DNA of 64,000 nt from Anastatus disparis (GCA_017163975.1 JAFFSR010000227.1:6562501-6626500), one strand, 5' to 3'; positions 36,984 to 50,019 are shown, counted from the stretch's first letter. The notes: generated from the letters alone by a model not told the origin. Numbers and translations are program-made.

Positions 36984-37030
36984 CAATGTAGCAATGATAG
37001 CATAAATACAACGACTTCAAACAAAATAAA
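36984..37030 (+). repeat. SINE tail fragment, copy H
   Basis: Only the last part of the SINE tail is present: GCAATGATAGCATAAATAC, then ACGACTTC and an A-rich stretch. It matches the tails of the full-length copies. Confidence 0.6.
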
Positions 37031-39993
37031 AATATATACGTAATTTAAAATTCATGAGTATTGATAAATTAATTAATATTCTATTATACCTAGAATAAAT
37101 AAAAAACAACTAATAACTTAATCTTTTTTCTTTAATCTCAACTCGTGTATAACTTTCCATTATCGAAAGAAAAAAAATTTTTTTGAAAAAAATTCTCACG
37201 TTTATAAATCGTGTTGTCACATGATGAAATTTGCGAAAATATTTTGTGATTTAAAAAAAAGGTAAAAAATACGATTTTTTTTTATACACACGTGTCGAGT
37301 AAAAATTTGAAGAGAGAAGGAGAAAAATATTTAAATGTATAAGGGTCAAAGTCCGCGGAGCCTTTTGTACATACATAAAACGCGTTTAATTATGATAAAT
37401 ACTTCGTTTCAGTTACGGGACAAAGGTCGATTCGTAATTGATAGTCTTAATCAGAGCTGCGGGAAAGTACTTGTTCGTAAAAATTTTTCAAATACTTTTT
37501 TTTCGCTCATGTTTGTTTATTATTGAAGTTAATGAAAATCTTTGATTTACATATGTTTTAATTACCCAGATTCATCGAGAACTTTTTTCAACTCATCATT
37601 TATGTTTCTTCTCCCTTTTTCTGTTTATTTATGAATATCAAGGAAAGAATAGATAAACATTATCGAGAATATTTTTTCAATTTAAAGTATAATGTATTTC
37701 TGTTATAGCAAAGTTTGTGTACTTAAAAATTGTAACACATAAAGATTACAAAAAAATTCATATAAAGCTTTAATATCTGTGCCGACTAGCGCAGTTTATC
37801 ATTTATCCTTTTGTTGCATGCTGACATATATGATCACGTTTTTTCGTACATAATTTTATGTCTCCTAAATTTTAATAGGTTTCTTACCATAAAATAAATT
37901 ATATTTGGATTCGTATATGTGACTTTAAAGATGAATCAAGCTGTGTAAAAATTGTATTGCATTGAATTATATATTACGTACAAATATAGTGGAATACATA
38001 AGATTTTTTTCATAAACATACGTAAAATATGTATAATAAATATGTAATCTTAAGGTATATTGAGCTTCTGGTTATGATTCCACCATCAGTTTTTCGAAAT
38101 TAAAAACATTTTTTAGTATTTTAAATTTCACAATTTAAAAATTTAAAAATAATATGACGTTCTACTTTAAATTTTGAATGGAATTTTCAAATAGAATGTA
38201 TTCATCAGGAAAAAAACATGAATGTTGGAAAATTTTAGATGTCAAAATAATCATTGCTTTTTTTCTCGTAAAATATCCATACAATCAAAAAAATAGAGTA
38301 ACGTTTTAGAATCAAAATTTAAAGTAGAATACGACAATATTTTTTATTTTCAAAAATTGAAAGTATTCGATTTTCATCCGATTGTATTGCAAAAATTTTA
38401 TCGAGCTCATCATTTTCAATTTCGAAAAATTAACAGTTCATTCATGAATTGTTAATTTTTAATTGTTAATATTTGAAAATTCATATAACAAAGATTTAAA
38501 AAACTAATAATTTGAAATTAATTTACATACATAAATAAACATTTTAAAAAAAGTTCACTTTACTTAAAATTAGTAAAACAAAAAGTTTTATTTATTTTAC
38601 AGTTTTATCGACAATGACACACATCAGTTCTCACCTTGACATTGTATTAAAACACAATTAAAAAAAAATTGATTTAACATTCGAGTAAAGAAAAAAAAAC
38701 CTGAATAATTTCGACATTACGATTTTAATATCGACAGAATCCCAAACATAATTTACAAAATTTACTTTATCCGTTTGCGTAATTAGCATTTATCTAATCA
38801 TCACCATAGACGATATTAATGTGAGCGTCATCAACGAAAAATTCTTCTTATGTCAGAGCACCGCTGCAAGTTTTGAGGAACTTTTTGAATAATATTCAAG
38901 TTCTCGTAAGTTCTTAATGCGTATATAATACAAATTTGAGAATTAAAAAAACGATGGAAATTATTATGTAAATTAAATCTTTTTTCTTTTTTTTTTCTTT
39001 CCTCGATACTTACGTCAAAAGTAGTTTACCCACGTTCGTTAAGTTAAATGTTTTTTTTTTTCAACTATTCTTTCGACGATATACCAGTGTATATACGCTT
39101 ACATGTTTTAAGCTTGTAATGCATAAGTGATAAATTAAAAGATTCGCGTTGCATTTGTAATTTCGTTTATTGAAATTTCAATTGTCGACATTCCTTGAGT
39201 ATACTTAATGTGAGAATTGTTTTCTTATGAAAATTACGTTTCAACAGAGTCGGGAATTTGTTCCTATAGGCGGAAAAATTAAAGCTTAATTTTGTAATAA
39301 ATTAAAAATTTTTTGGACTTTGAATTATTGAATCACTGTATTTATAATATCAAATATTACATCAAAAATCGAATTTAAGATAAAAAGAATTGTATCATTA
39401 TATGTATTGATTAAACGAATTTTTCATACATTTAAATTTTAATACGCATGATAATACAAGCAGTTTAAATACTTGACATTGAGTTGCTTATAAACGCCTA
39501 TAGGTAATTGGATTATCTTTTCACGTGAAAATTGGAGCGTGTATAATACCCTTAAATTAATTATCTGAAAAAAGTCTTGGATAAAGAAAAAAAAATAGTA
39601 TGAAAATAGTATATTCATTAGACTATACTTATCAATAAAAATTATCAATAAAAATACAAACAAATTGTAAATTTTTTTTTTCTATGTTATAATTTGATCA
39701 TGTCAAAAATTATTCGTATTTTAAAATTTTTCACATGTTAAAAGTGAAATTGACATTAAATTGTTGTATTAATTTTGATTCGTACGTGTTTATGTTAAAA
39801 CTTTAATTTAAAAATCTACCTATATGATTCGTGCGTCAATTTTGACAGAAAATGTTAATCACCCGAAAGGTACGCGCGTGTTGAAATTGCATAAAATTTT
39901 TCAGCGTATATACTTCAATGGAAGAAAAATATAATGCCTACTTATTATCAAATATTCATTACATTCTAATTCCGATGATAAATATTTATTAAT
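37031..39993. other. AT-rich DNA, no gene seen
   Basis: Scattered T/C and A runs. Short frames (37335-37526; 39439-39663 on minus) show no motif. Confidence 0.4.
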
Positions 39994-41374
39994 AATTCTA
40001 TATATATTTTTTTTTTGTGGGATTATAAACTACTTGAGATAAACACGTGCGCTGATAATTTTTTTTCGGTTGTTTTTTTATTGGTAACACGAGACCGATT
40101 CCTGATTGAGGGTGCTTCTTTTTCTTTTTAAGATTTTATATTTGATTAACAGGCTATCAGTATTGATTGTTTTTTTTTTAAATTTTGGATAGAAATTTTA
40201 ATTATAAAAAGCATACAAAATTTTTCGTTTCAATAGTTAAAATCGAAAAAATTGTTTTTAAGAAATTAACATTTAGGAATAATAGTTAAAGAGATGTGAA
40301 GTTACATTTATGCAAAATCTATGTTCAATTAGCATATGAACGTTGATTAAAAAGAAAAAATTTCAATAAATTATAATAACCTTTCAGTAATTTTTTTCAA
40401 CAATTTTTAAGAAGCTACTATTCTGTCACATAAAAACACGCGCAGCTCTATTCGGTCTCAAAACTTCCTTTCTTAAGAAAAAAAAATCTAAAAAACAAAC
40501 CACAGTTTTTTCAAAGTAATAATTTATAAAAAGAGCTAAATTTTCAAAGCATAAAAAATTATCAATAATGCCGTTCAAATAATTTTCAAAAAAAAGTATT
40601 GGACTATTTTTTAAAGTGGAAACAAAAAATATGAGCCTTAATAGTGCAGATGATTCTACTAAGGCTTAAAGTTTTTATTTTCAAATTTAAAAAATAGTCC
40701 TATAGCTTTTTTTAAAGAGTATTTGAAAAACATGATTTGTATTTCCTTAACACTTTAGTTCTTTTCATATAATATTCATGTGAAATCGTAATTTTAAGTA
40801 ATATAAATGTTATATTCTTAAGGAAGTGTTTAAAATGCCGTTCAATGAAGCTTTAGAAAAAATTGAGGTTTGTTTTTTATATTCGAAACGAAAGATTTGA
40901 GGCCAAATAGAATTGTGTACGTTTTAAGGTGACAGAATAGTAACTATTCAAAAACTTTTTGAAGAAGTTAGTAAAAGATTAAAAACTTTGTGGATTTTCT
41001 CATATATCATTATTTTACCATACCAATGAATTCTCATAATATAATTTATTCAAATGTTGTCTTTTTAATCGTCATTTATACGTGAGTTGAACATAGATTT
41101 CGCATTCCTAGTTCTTAAAAATTCTCAAATTATCTTTTTTCCTATTCCAAAAAATTTGGAGAACAGGTATTTTTATCTTCTATAAATTAAAATTACTATT
41201 CAGAAATCAATAAAAAAAGAATTTTTTATAAATTAAATCCTAAAAAGAAAAAGAAACACCCTCGATCAGGAATTAGTCTCGTGATTTCAACGAAGAAAAA
41301 ACCGGAAAAAAAATAATCAGCGCACGTGTTAATCTGAAGTAATATAAGCCGGTAGAAAAAAAATATATGTGTGC
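39994..41374. repeat. Imperfect inverted repeat of about 1.4 kb
   Basis: Two arms of about 650-700 bp meet near 40650. Outer landmark: AACACGTGCGCTGAT (40042-40056) faces ATCAGCGCACGTGTT (41316-41330). Next inwards: CACGAGACCGATTCCTGAT and GAGGGTGCTTCTTTTTC face their diverged complements near 41250-41285. Then CTACTATTCTGTCAC (near 40416) faces GTGACAGAATAGTAA (near 40930), TAATGCCGTTCAA (near 40566) faces the same words near 40834, and AGCCTTAATAG (40634-40644) faces CTACTAAGGCT at the centre. Arms are clearly diverged, with indels, so this is old or partly maintained. No coding frame spans it. Confidence 0.8.
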
Positions 41375-41420
41375 GGAATGTATGTATAAGGATATACCGC
41401 TAGCGCCGAATTTCATATAG

Positions 41421-41427
41421 TATAAAA
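41421..41427 (+). promoter_or_regulatory. Candidate TATA box
   Basis: TATAAAA, about 68 bp upstream of the ATG at 41489, with room for a transcription start near 41450-41455. Such words are common in AT-rich DNA, so it is supported only by the reading frame that follows. Confidence 0.25.
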
Positions 41428-41488
41428 TACTTGGTATAGTATCGTACGCAAAAAAAAAGAGTTGCGTCGTGGAGATTGATCCAAAACG

Positions 41489-41635
41489 ATGCACATGATG
41501 CACACCTGGTTTCGATATTATATAGTAGCAATTGCTTGTGTGTGGGCTTGCTTTAACTGTTTGTTACTGGCGTGTTCGTGCATTAGCCAATCGTTGCTCA
41601 GTATTTGTGGTATGATTTCAAACTACTTTTTTTAG
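41489..41635 (+). CDS. Candidate first coding exon: hydrophobic, cysteine-rich 48-residue frame
   Basis: The frame starts at ATGCACATGATG (three closely spaced ATGs) and encodes a strongly hydrophobic segment, YYIVAIACVWACFNC then LLLACSCISQSLL, with seven cysteines in all, resembling a signal peptide or signal anchor. A possible splice donor (TTTGTG|GTATGA at 41610) would end the coding part at 41609, making it a first exon; read through, it stops at 41633-41635. Composition is GC-richer than the flanks, and a TATAAAA lies upstream. I recognise no family and no downstream exon, so it may be chance. It sits just outside the long inverted repeat. Confidence 0.2.
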   Translation: MHMMHTWFRYYIVAIACVWACFNCLLLACSCISQSLLSICGMISNYFF

Positions 41636-43409
41636 GGTAGGGATTACTCAGGGATGGACGTAGTTTGTTATAGGGCCCCTAGACGTTGTTTGAAAAATGT
41701 TTTAAAGTTTCATAAATTTTATTAATTTTTTTATTATTTGACGCGAAAATTTTGTTTTATACGTTTAATTTTTTCTTAATATTTTTTTATTACGAAAAAA
41801 TATTATTTAAATTGTATAAATATATTTTGTTTCGGAAATGATTTGGAGCACAACTTAGATTATATGCATTTATTAAAAATAAAATTAAGTATTTTGAAAC
41901 TGTATATTTTTAAAGCCAATTTAGAGTAAAGTATTTGAGATAAAAATACATGAATAATTTATTTAAATTTTATGGATATTAACTCAATTATATTTCTAAT
42001 CATAAATTAAAATTTAATTTTCTAAATATAGACAGTTCAACTTCGCAAAGTTTAAGAAATCGTTTTATTTAAAGATGAAATTTAGAAATATAAAATGATG
42101 CATTTAAATGTAATAAAAACAAAATAAATAATTTTTAATATTTTAGGGAATTTTAAATTATTACTTTGAACACATTGTTCAAAATTTTAAAAATATTTTC
42201 ATTAACATAAATTTATCATTTATTAAAATTATATTAATTAATTATCTTTTTATTTTATATTAAAAAGTATATGTACATCGTTGAAATAGCAGCTGTTTTT
42301 GACTATACTAATAATCAATACTAATATCTTCATAAATATCATCAAATACATATAATATATGAAAATGATTAAAAAATTTATTAATAAATTCATTCTCATT
42401 AATAAACTTCAACATAACAATAATTTTCGTTGAACTTCAACAAAGTAGATCTAAAGAGGATATGCGTAGGTTTTCTTGATACGGCAATCAAAACGTATAG
42501 CACGAAGCTCAAAGTTGAGAATGAATGAAACTAAACGAAGCGACGAAGAGAAGTTTATATAGATATGTTTTAATAGTATGAGAAAGGATGCCAAGTTTGT
42601 CGTTATTACGAACACGTCATTTTTTGTTTCATTATTTGTTTAAATTTATTCTTTGTGTTATCTTCGTGAGTATCTTGAATTAGATATAAAATATTTCTTA
42701 AATAATTTTATGAATATTTAAAAAGTGCAACATTATTTAGATAGATAAATATAAAGTTAGAATTGAATACATAAAGTTAGAAAATTAAAATACACGACGA
42801 AATGAATTTTAAAAAAATGGTTTAGCTAATTAAAATAATTCGTCCATTAAAATAGAAAACAAAAAATTAATAAAATGATGCAAATACAAAGCGAATATAA
42901 ACAAATATTTGCAAAAATCATTTAATAGAAAAAAAAATTACTATGAAATTCAAATCATTTAAGTGTAAAAATGAATTTTGAAAAATGACGTTATTTTAAG
43001 ATAAAAAAGTCTTTTAATTAATAAAGTAAAACAAATTAGTTGATAGAAAAAGAGATGATAAAATTCAAATTAATTCAAACATATAAAAATGTTAATTTTT
43101 CGAATATTTATGATCTAAATTAAATTTGAATATCTTAAGAAAATAGTTTTCAATGTTTTTATAAGACTATAGAATTAGAAATAATAGTTACAAGTGCAAT
43201 AATTATACTAGACATTAAATATTATGTAATTAATATTGTGAGGCGTTGATTAAAATTCTATACGTTTAACTTGATGTAAAAAATTATATGAACGTATTTA
43301 TGCATTTCATTTTTTATAATAAAAAACATATTGTTTAATATTCTTTTTTTTTAAATAGAAATTAAAAGAAAGATAGTTATGTCACGATATCAATTTTTTG
43401 TTTATTGTT
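41636..43409. other. AT-rich DNA, no gene seen
   Basis: A short CG-bearing patch at about 42450-42560 is the only compositional feature. No frame or repeat recognised. Confidence 0.4.
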
Positions 43410-43597
43410 ATTTAACGTCGCTGTATTACATGCTATCATTGCAATACTAATTAGCGACGGAGGTTTTCAGTGTGACTGTAAATAAAGCACATGTAAATGT
43501 ACAGTGGTGCATATATTAACTGGCCGAGAGCGGGATTCGAACTCGAGCCTTCGGGTTGCGAATCCATCGCCTTACCGAATGAGCCACCGAAGACCTC
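43410..43597 (-). repeat. tRNA-derived SINE, copy G (full length)
   Basis: Reverse-orientation copy: tail AACGTCGC and GCTATCATTGCAATAC, body, box B (GGGATTCGAACTC on plus), head end AATGAGCCACCGAAGACCTC with small changes from the other copies. Confidence 0.87.
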
Positions 43598-46248
43598 GTT
43601 TCTCAATGTAGCTACTACTGTTAAAATCGTGAAAATAACAATTTTTTCGTTTATAAATCATATTCTATGATTTTCCAGCTATACAAGAATTTTAAAATGA
43701 CTGACTACGGCAACGATAAACAAAAGTCAAACATTACTTCATAAATAAATATAAGTTGTTGTTTTATATATGTTTCGTGAATAATAATTCAAACGAAGTT
43801 GATACAAATATTTCCTATGAAAAAAAAAAATAAATTTCAAAAAATTTCCAATGAAAAATAATTTCTATTTTTATCAATTTCATCTTTAAATCGATGACAG
43901 ATTAACAATTAAGTGAACTCAACAACATAATAACATTATAATTCGAACTAATTGAAACCGGATTTTTTTTCATATTAATCTTAATATCACGTGTACACTT
44001 TATGACAATAAGCTGATCGATATTGATAAATTTTGTATCATGAGTATTCTTCAGTACGATAAACAGATATAAATAAACGAATTATATTTAAAATTAATAT
44101 TTCAACTTAAATGGTTAAACCTTTTCTCGTTATATCGATTTCAATAAATTAATATTGTATGGGCTATATATTGCGTAAAGGTCAATTCGTAAGTTGCACA
44201 TGTGTATACCATTAAGCGACTGATAATGAAATTCATATGCACGTGGTATAAACACATACGATGCACTTGACCGATCAGCTGCTTTTTTTCTTCTCTTTTT
44301 CTTAAAGCATAAAAAGGTAAAGGCACTCTCATCAGCGATAATAATTTGTTTAATCAATGAATACTTTTTTCGTGATTTGTTTAATGAAATTTATCTTTTA
44401 ATGGTTAATTTTATCATCGCATTATGATTAGCTTGCTTATATTTCTCAATTATTTTAAATTCTAAAGTTTACATTAGAAAAGAGCATCGAACGATTCGGT
44501 TATCTCGCAACGTAATACTTTGACATTATTACTATACTTATTGCATATTCAATGCATAAATTATCAACGTTAGGGAACCTTTTAAATTTTAACGATCATT
44601 ATTTTCAATTATTAATTCAAACATTAAATTATTAAAATTAAACATAAGCAGTTGCATTTACGATAAAATTAGACCACAATAGTCGGTATTAACGATCACC
44701 CGAACATACGAGAAATAAATAAGTACCTTTATTTTTTTTTTTCCTTTTCGTTGAGAAATTATTTAGAGGGCAAGTGCAGTGTACCTGCTTATTATAACAC
44801 GCAAATGTCTCGCATATAGTAATATAATAATATAGGGGTTCACGTTTTACGTACTACAACCGATCGATGTTTTCTCTAGAACATTTTCGTCATTTCTTGA
44901 TTTTCTATAGTTTGGAGTGCATACATTCAATCATTAGTGTATGCCTTCCTTTATACCTATAATTTATGCTTTAATTTATACGTAGAAATTCGTGAAAATC
45001 TATTAACAAAAAAATCTATAAATGACGTTGAAAAATCCGTTGACGTATCTAGTATTATTGATAATATCTACTGCTATTGATAAACAATTTAACCAAACTC
45101 ATTATCTCAAATCGGTTAATGATTCTATCCAAAATACATAAACGTTTATTTTTCTCGTTTTTTATTTAATGTTATGAGATACGTTAATAATCTGATTGAT
45201 CAATTGATAGATAAATAGAAAGATCAGAGCTTGCATTCACTTGTAAATCTAATGATAATCGCATTGAAATGGCATTGTTATGACATTTGACAAGCATCAT
45301 TGACATTGAAATTTATGTTGATTCTCCTCTTTTTTTTTCTTTTCTCTTTATGCAATTGACAATTAGAATTGTTAAAATTTCATAACGTTCTTTTTTTTGT
45401 GTTGTTTTAAAATATAATGTACAGGAAATAACATTATTGCATGCTGAATTTTCTAGGTGTTATTATTGGAGTGCCTTTTAACGTTAAAAGCAAATAATTT
45501 ATAAAGAGTGCTAATGTAGCATCTAAAATTGAATTTATAATAAGTGTTTACATGAATTGAAAATTATGAAAAAGGATATTTTTAATAAATATAGAGGTTT
45601 TAGTACGTTTTATAAAATTTTAGAAGTTTTTACATTGTTTGAATAGTTTTTTTTTAACAATGTCTGGACACATTAAAACAAAAGAACAGATTTTATTTGA
45701 ATTAAAAATTTATTTTAGATGTCTTGACTAATAGTATCTATTTATATTTCACCAAAATTGTGAATCTAAGAGTTATATGTTAAAAAGATTTCATTAAATT
45801 TCAATAATTCCTGATGAACACGCATGAGTAAAAATCAATTTTAGTACAAAAGTATTTACTTCTCAACTTAAAGAAGACAAGAGAGTGAAAAGGTTTCAAA
45901 ATTAAAATTTATCAAAACCAGAAAAAACAATCAAAATTTATACTGAAAATAATTGTTATAATATTGTTGAAAAATTATTCATTACAGCAACAATATTTAC
46001 AAGATTACATCGAATATTTCAAAATTTAGCATAAAAATAAATTGTCCATTGAAATATTCACAATCCACGCGCTGCCTCGTACTGTCACTCCAAATTGATT
46101 CAGTACCAAATAAAGACGTTCTCCAGAGCTTATAAAATTTTCATGAAGGTCGTGGCCGCGCATCTCGAGATTGTTAAAGTGTATAGGATAGATATAGCCG
46201 AAACTATTCTATGCACACTTTGTATATGAAGAAAAAAAAAGCCTTTAA
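43598..46248. other. AT-rich DNA, no gene seen
   Basis: Two overlapping minus-strand frames (44130-44357 and 44141-44332) are in different frames of the same mixed-composition patch. Neither shows a domain or splice support. Confidence 0.4.
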
Positions 46249-46629
46249 GAGGAGGTCACGTATCTCTGTCCTTTTCTAATTAAAGAATAGAGTTTTTCAC
46301 AGAAACTAATAGCTTTAGCAAAAAATGAAGAGAAAGCCGCATCTCGTATCAAAAAAAGCAATATTTTCTTTGATGAGAAAGAATTAATTTTATTGCTTCG
46401 TTCTCAAGAAAACCTTGAAAAACTTAAATCATAGAGGTTAGGGTGGACAATTTCGTTTTTCAAGGTTTTCTTGAGAACGAAGCAATAAAATTAATTCTTT
46501 CTCATCAAAGAAAATATTGCTTTTTTTGATACAAGATGCGGCTTTCTCTTCATTTTTTGCTAAAGTTAGTAGTTTTTGTAAAAAAATCATTTCTTTGATT
46601 AAAAAAGGACAGAGATACGTGACCTCCTC
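46249..46629. mobile_element. TTAA-flanked foldback element, 381 bp
   Basis: Two arms of 175 bp (46249-46423 and 46455-46629) are near-perfect inverted copies around a 31-bp loop. Termini are GAGGAGGTCACGTATC and its complement, each bounded by TTAA (46245-46248 and 46630-46633). The inner 110 bp or so of the arms is almost identical; differences cluster 30-60 bp from the tips. This is a MITE/foldback insertion. The TTAA duplication suggests a piggyBac- or Kolobok-type transposase acting in trans. High arm identity implies a recent or conversion-maintained copy. It contains no gene. Confidence 0.87.
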
Positions 46630-46633
46630 TTAA

Positions 46634-49529
46634 TACAAAAGATTCTATTTTCTATTGAAAAGCGTATATTACGTATTTTTATATCTTTTGAATTTAGAAG
46701 AAAATTTTTTATTAGACTTTTAAAAGAGCTCTTGCACTTTTCGAGGAGGTGTAGGTTACAAAAATTAAAGTGTCTTTTTTGTTTTGATATTTTAATTTTT
46801 TATTAATAACAAGTTAATAATAAAGTATGAATTCACATAAAGATTAAATGCAATTTTAATTGTTCCCTTTTTTTTGTACTCAATATAAATGTTTGCATTA
46901 GAATTTTATTATACTGATATAAATTTTATTATGATTTAATAAAACGAATTTTTTAGGTTTTCGTACCATTAAATAAAAAAAAAATCCAAATTTATATCGG
47001 TTATAAATAATATTATGAAAGATGTTCGAGTTATCTTTATGAAATGTGCGAAAAAAAAATTTCACAAAAGAGATAAAATAATAATGCTGCGAATCGAAAA
47101 ATTTTATGGAAATTTTGTTAAAAAGTTACGTTTTATCATAACAATATTGAAAAAAATTATCATTCATATTAAAAAAAAAAGACTCTTTATTAAGGAGCAC
47201 TCTAATAACACGTTCTGAAATATTTCCCCCTTCTCGCTAAAGTTTCATAGCTTACTTGGAAGCGAATTTAGTATTCAATAAACGTTTATCAGCATTAATC
47301 ATTCACATAACACTTCTAGGTATAAGAGATAAAAAAGAAAGAAGAGAAAAGAAAGATCGGACGATGCGCGAGGGAGAAGTCGAGCGTGTATAAGCTGATC
47401 TCTAACGGAGAAAGAGACTATAAGAAAGATGGATAAAAGAGGAAAGGAGTGTGAATAAGAGAGGAAAGTTAGAACTAAAGAGCACACCAGGCGAAATGTG
47501 TATCACGAGTAGAACACGTGAATCTCTAAATTAAGGGAGTTGGGTATCTTAAATGCGCTAGTCAAGCTGATTTTGCTATAGTTTGTGCTTTGGGTATAGA
47601 TATATCTAACTTTTATTGCAATGTAGTTGGAATGCGAGATTTTGTTATTAATTTAATTTTTTTAATGTTCTTAGAAATATCCAATAGATAATTCAAAAAT
47701 CAATAAATTTTCCTGAGATTATATTTTTTTTTGTAAAACCAATAATAATTATGTTTCATCGTCAATTATTTAAAAAAAATGCAATTTTTTATAAAATGTA
47801 GTATGAAATCTGTAAATCCTATTATCTTATTTTTTAAAATTTTGTAAACTATTAAAAATTTAATTGAACGATTATAAGATATTTGTCTAACCTCGTTTTA
47901 ATTTTCAATAATTTTCCATCATTAGTTCTCTTTGCTATAAAATTTCCTTAAAGCCACGTGAATTTTTTTAAAATCGTCAAAAAAAAACATTTAAAAATCC
48001 ACAAGCTCGTGGCAACTATTGTGACGATGTTTTGGAAATGATATGCGTGAAAACGCGCGCTTTTCACAATGACTTTTCGCTTTTTTTTCAACAACTCTAA
48101 ATACATTATGCGTTTACGTATTGCGTTGAGATAATTAACTGAAAAGTAACAATATGAGGAATGAAGGAAAAATTATGTATCGACATGAATAATACAATGT
48201 TTTAAAAGAAATGTAAATCTTTATTTTTATTTAATAAAAAAGATTTAAGAGTTAACTTAAAGTAGGTCAAGGCACAGGTGGTAAAACTACTTATATGAAT
48301 TTGTTTTTTTTTCTGTAAAAGAGGCTCCGAAAAAATTTAAAAGAATAAAAAATTAATGTTTGTTTAGAATTGGTTGTATTATTGACATTAATGGGTATAG
48401 ATTTTTTTGTTTCATAATGAGTTTCTGTAATGAAATTATACGATCAAAACTCAATTAAATTGGCATATTTAACATTGTTTCTTCGATGCAATATTAATAA
48501 TCCATTCTTAAAATTACCCGAATAAATAACGTTTGATGTCTAATCAATGAATATTTTCTCCATCTTAATTTTAAATTTAACCTTAAATTAACAACCATTA
48601 AAATACTTTATTGAGCATTTGATTTACATATTCGATGAAGTTCCGAAAACAAATCGAAAATTTCATAAATTTCCAACCGTCACTATAACCCAATAAATAA
48701 TTTTAAATACACGCACGCACTGATTAAAAGTCAAACCGTCCAAACAATCGAACCCGTAATCCCGCAAAAATTTCATAACTCTCGTAATGTGGAAACTTTA
48801 AATAAAAATTAAAAGAAAAAAATGATAAACAGCATACTGTTACCGTCATAACATTCCTTTTTTTTTTGCACAAACTATGTATTTAATTTTCTGCTTATTC
48901 CAGAACCTACCTACGTTTACAACGACGACAGGTCGATCAACCGGGTCGCATACTCATTTTTTTTTCTCTTCTCTTCTCTCTTCGTGGTATTACATGTGCC
49001 CGTGCAAAGAGAGCCTCTGTATATATTCCAGATCTCAATATACCACCGGCACATTTCCCCTACTATCTTTTATGTATAACATACTATATACAAGCCCCTT
49101 CTACTATATAACTATATAGATGCTTTTTTCCTCCCCTCTAAATCGTACGTCGTCGGCGACACCTTTTTCTCTATATAGTACCTTATAAACAAAAAAAAAG
49201 AAGAAGCATAACAACGAAAGAGAAAGAGAAGGAAATAGAAATTTTTTCACACAGTTTACATCCATAATACAAGAGAAAAATCAGCTCGTGTCTGCGTGTG
49301 TATTGTCATTAATATTTTGTTGCTATATACATAACAATGATGTGACGACAAAAAATTCGTTCGCGAAAAGCAATATAAGAGCTTGCCCATCGTGTTCTCA
49401 AGCTCATTTTGTTTAACCAAGAGTTAGACTTAACTTAACAGTTAAATAAAAAAAGGGTGGGTGGAGGGGAATTCAGTGTGCTGTTTTCTCTGTCATACAT
49501 AAAGGCAAAAGTTTTTTAGTTTCGCGAGT
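46634..49529. other. Gene-poor DNA leading to a promoter-like region
   Basis: AT-rich to about 47220. A purine-rich tract at 47330-47480 (GAGAAAAG, GAAAGA, GAGGAAA words) follows, then AT-rich DNA, then a mixed-composition stretch at 48890-49130. No exon recognised. The minus-strand 62-codon frame at 47299-47487 is the complement of the purine tract. Confidence 0.35.
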
Positions 49530-49972
49530 AAAAGATAGAAGGAGAAAGAGAGATAGAAGATAGAAAGAGAGCGCGCGCGCAAACCGACTGAAAAAGAGTT
49601 TCACCACAGAGTATAGCCAGAAGAGACGGGAGTGAAGCAGTTCGTAGTCGTCGCTTGGCATAGAAGCTTCAACGCGGCTCTTTTTAACAGCGAACTTTAT
49701 TATCGTTTTATTTCATTTTTATTCTCTCTTCAGTGTGATAGAAAAATAACGTTTTGGTTAATTCTTAATATTTTCATTGAAAAAAGATTTACTTATTTTT
49801 TCGAAGCTTGAAGAAGAATTGATCTTTGTTGGTTAATTTTGTCGAGAGAGAGAAATTTTGAATTTTTCTCTTTATTTATCGTGAAATATTTGAATATATT
49901 GTCTCTGCAGTGGACGATATTTTCCCCGTGTCTTTGAGAAAGCAAGAGGAAATAATAATAAAAGAATCAAAC
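49530..49972 (+). promoter_or_regulatory. GAGA-rich promoter and 5' UTR candidate
   Basis: A dense run of GAGA words (49536-49570: AAGGAGAAAGAGAGATAG, GAAAGAGAG) is followed by CGCGCGCGC and then two CAGT-type initiator candidates, GCAGTTCG with A at 49639 and TTCAGTGTG with A at 49732. GAGA-rich, TATA-less promoters are typical of developmental genes in insects. The start codon at 49973 lies downstream. The true transcription start is not determined. Confidence 0.4.
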
Positions 49973-50019
49973 ATGAATTACGTAGAGATAAGCAGTGGCA
50001 ATACAGCCGAAAATAACAG
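49973..50019 (+). CDS. First coding exon of an unidentified gene
   Basis: ATG in a strong insect context (ATCAAACATGAA) opens 15 codons plus two bases, MNYVEISSGNTAENN, ending at AACAG|GTGAGTCG, a near-perfect donor. It follows a promoter-like region by a few hundred bases. The next exon is not seen in the remaining 14 kb, so it probably lies beyond the window. The peptide has no signal sequence or recognisable motif and I do not identify the gene. A GAGA-rich promoter, short first exon and very long first intron are common in transcription-factor and signalling genes, which is only suggestive. Confidence 0.5.

Noticed and set aside
47299..47487. 62-codon minus-strand frame rich in Ser, Leu and Phe
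   Set aside because: Complement of a purine-rich tract. Low complexity.
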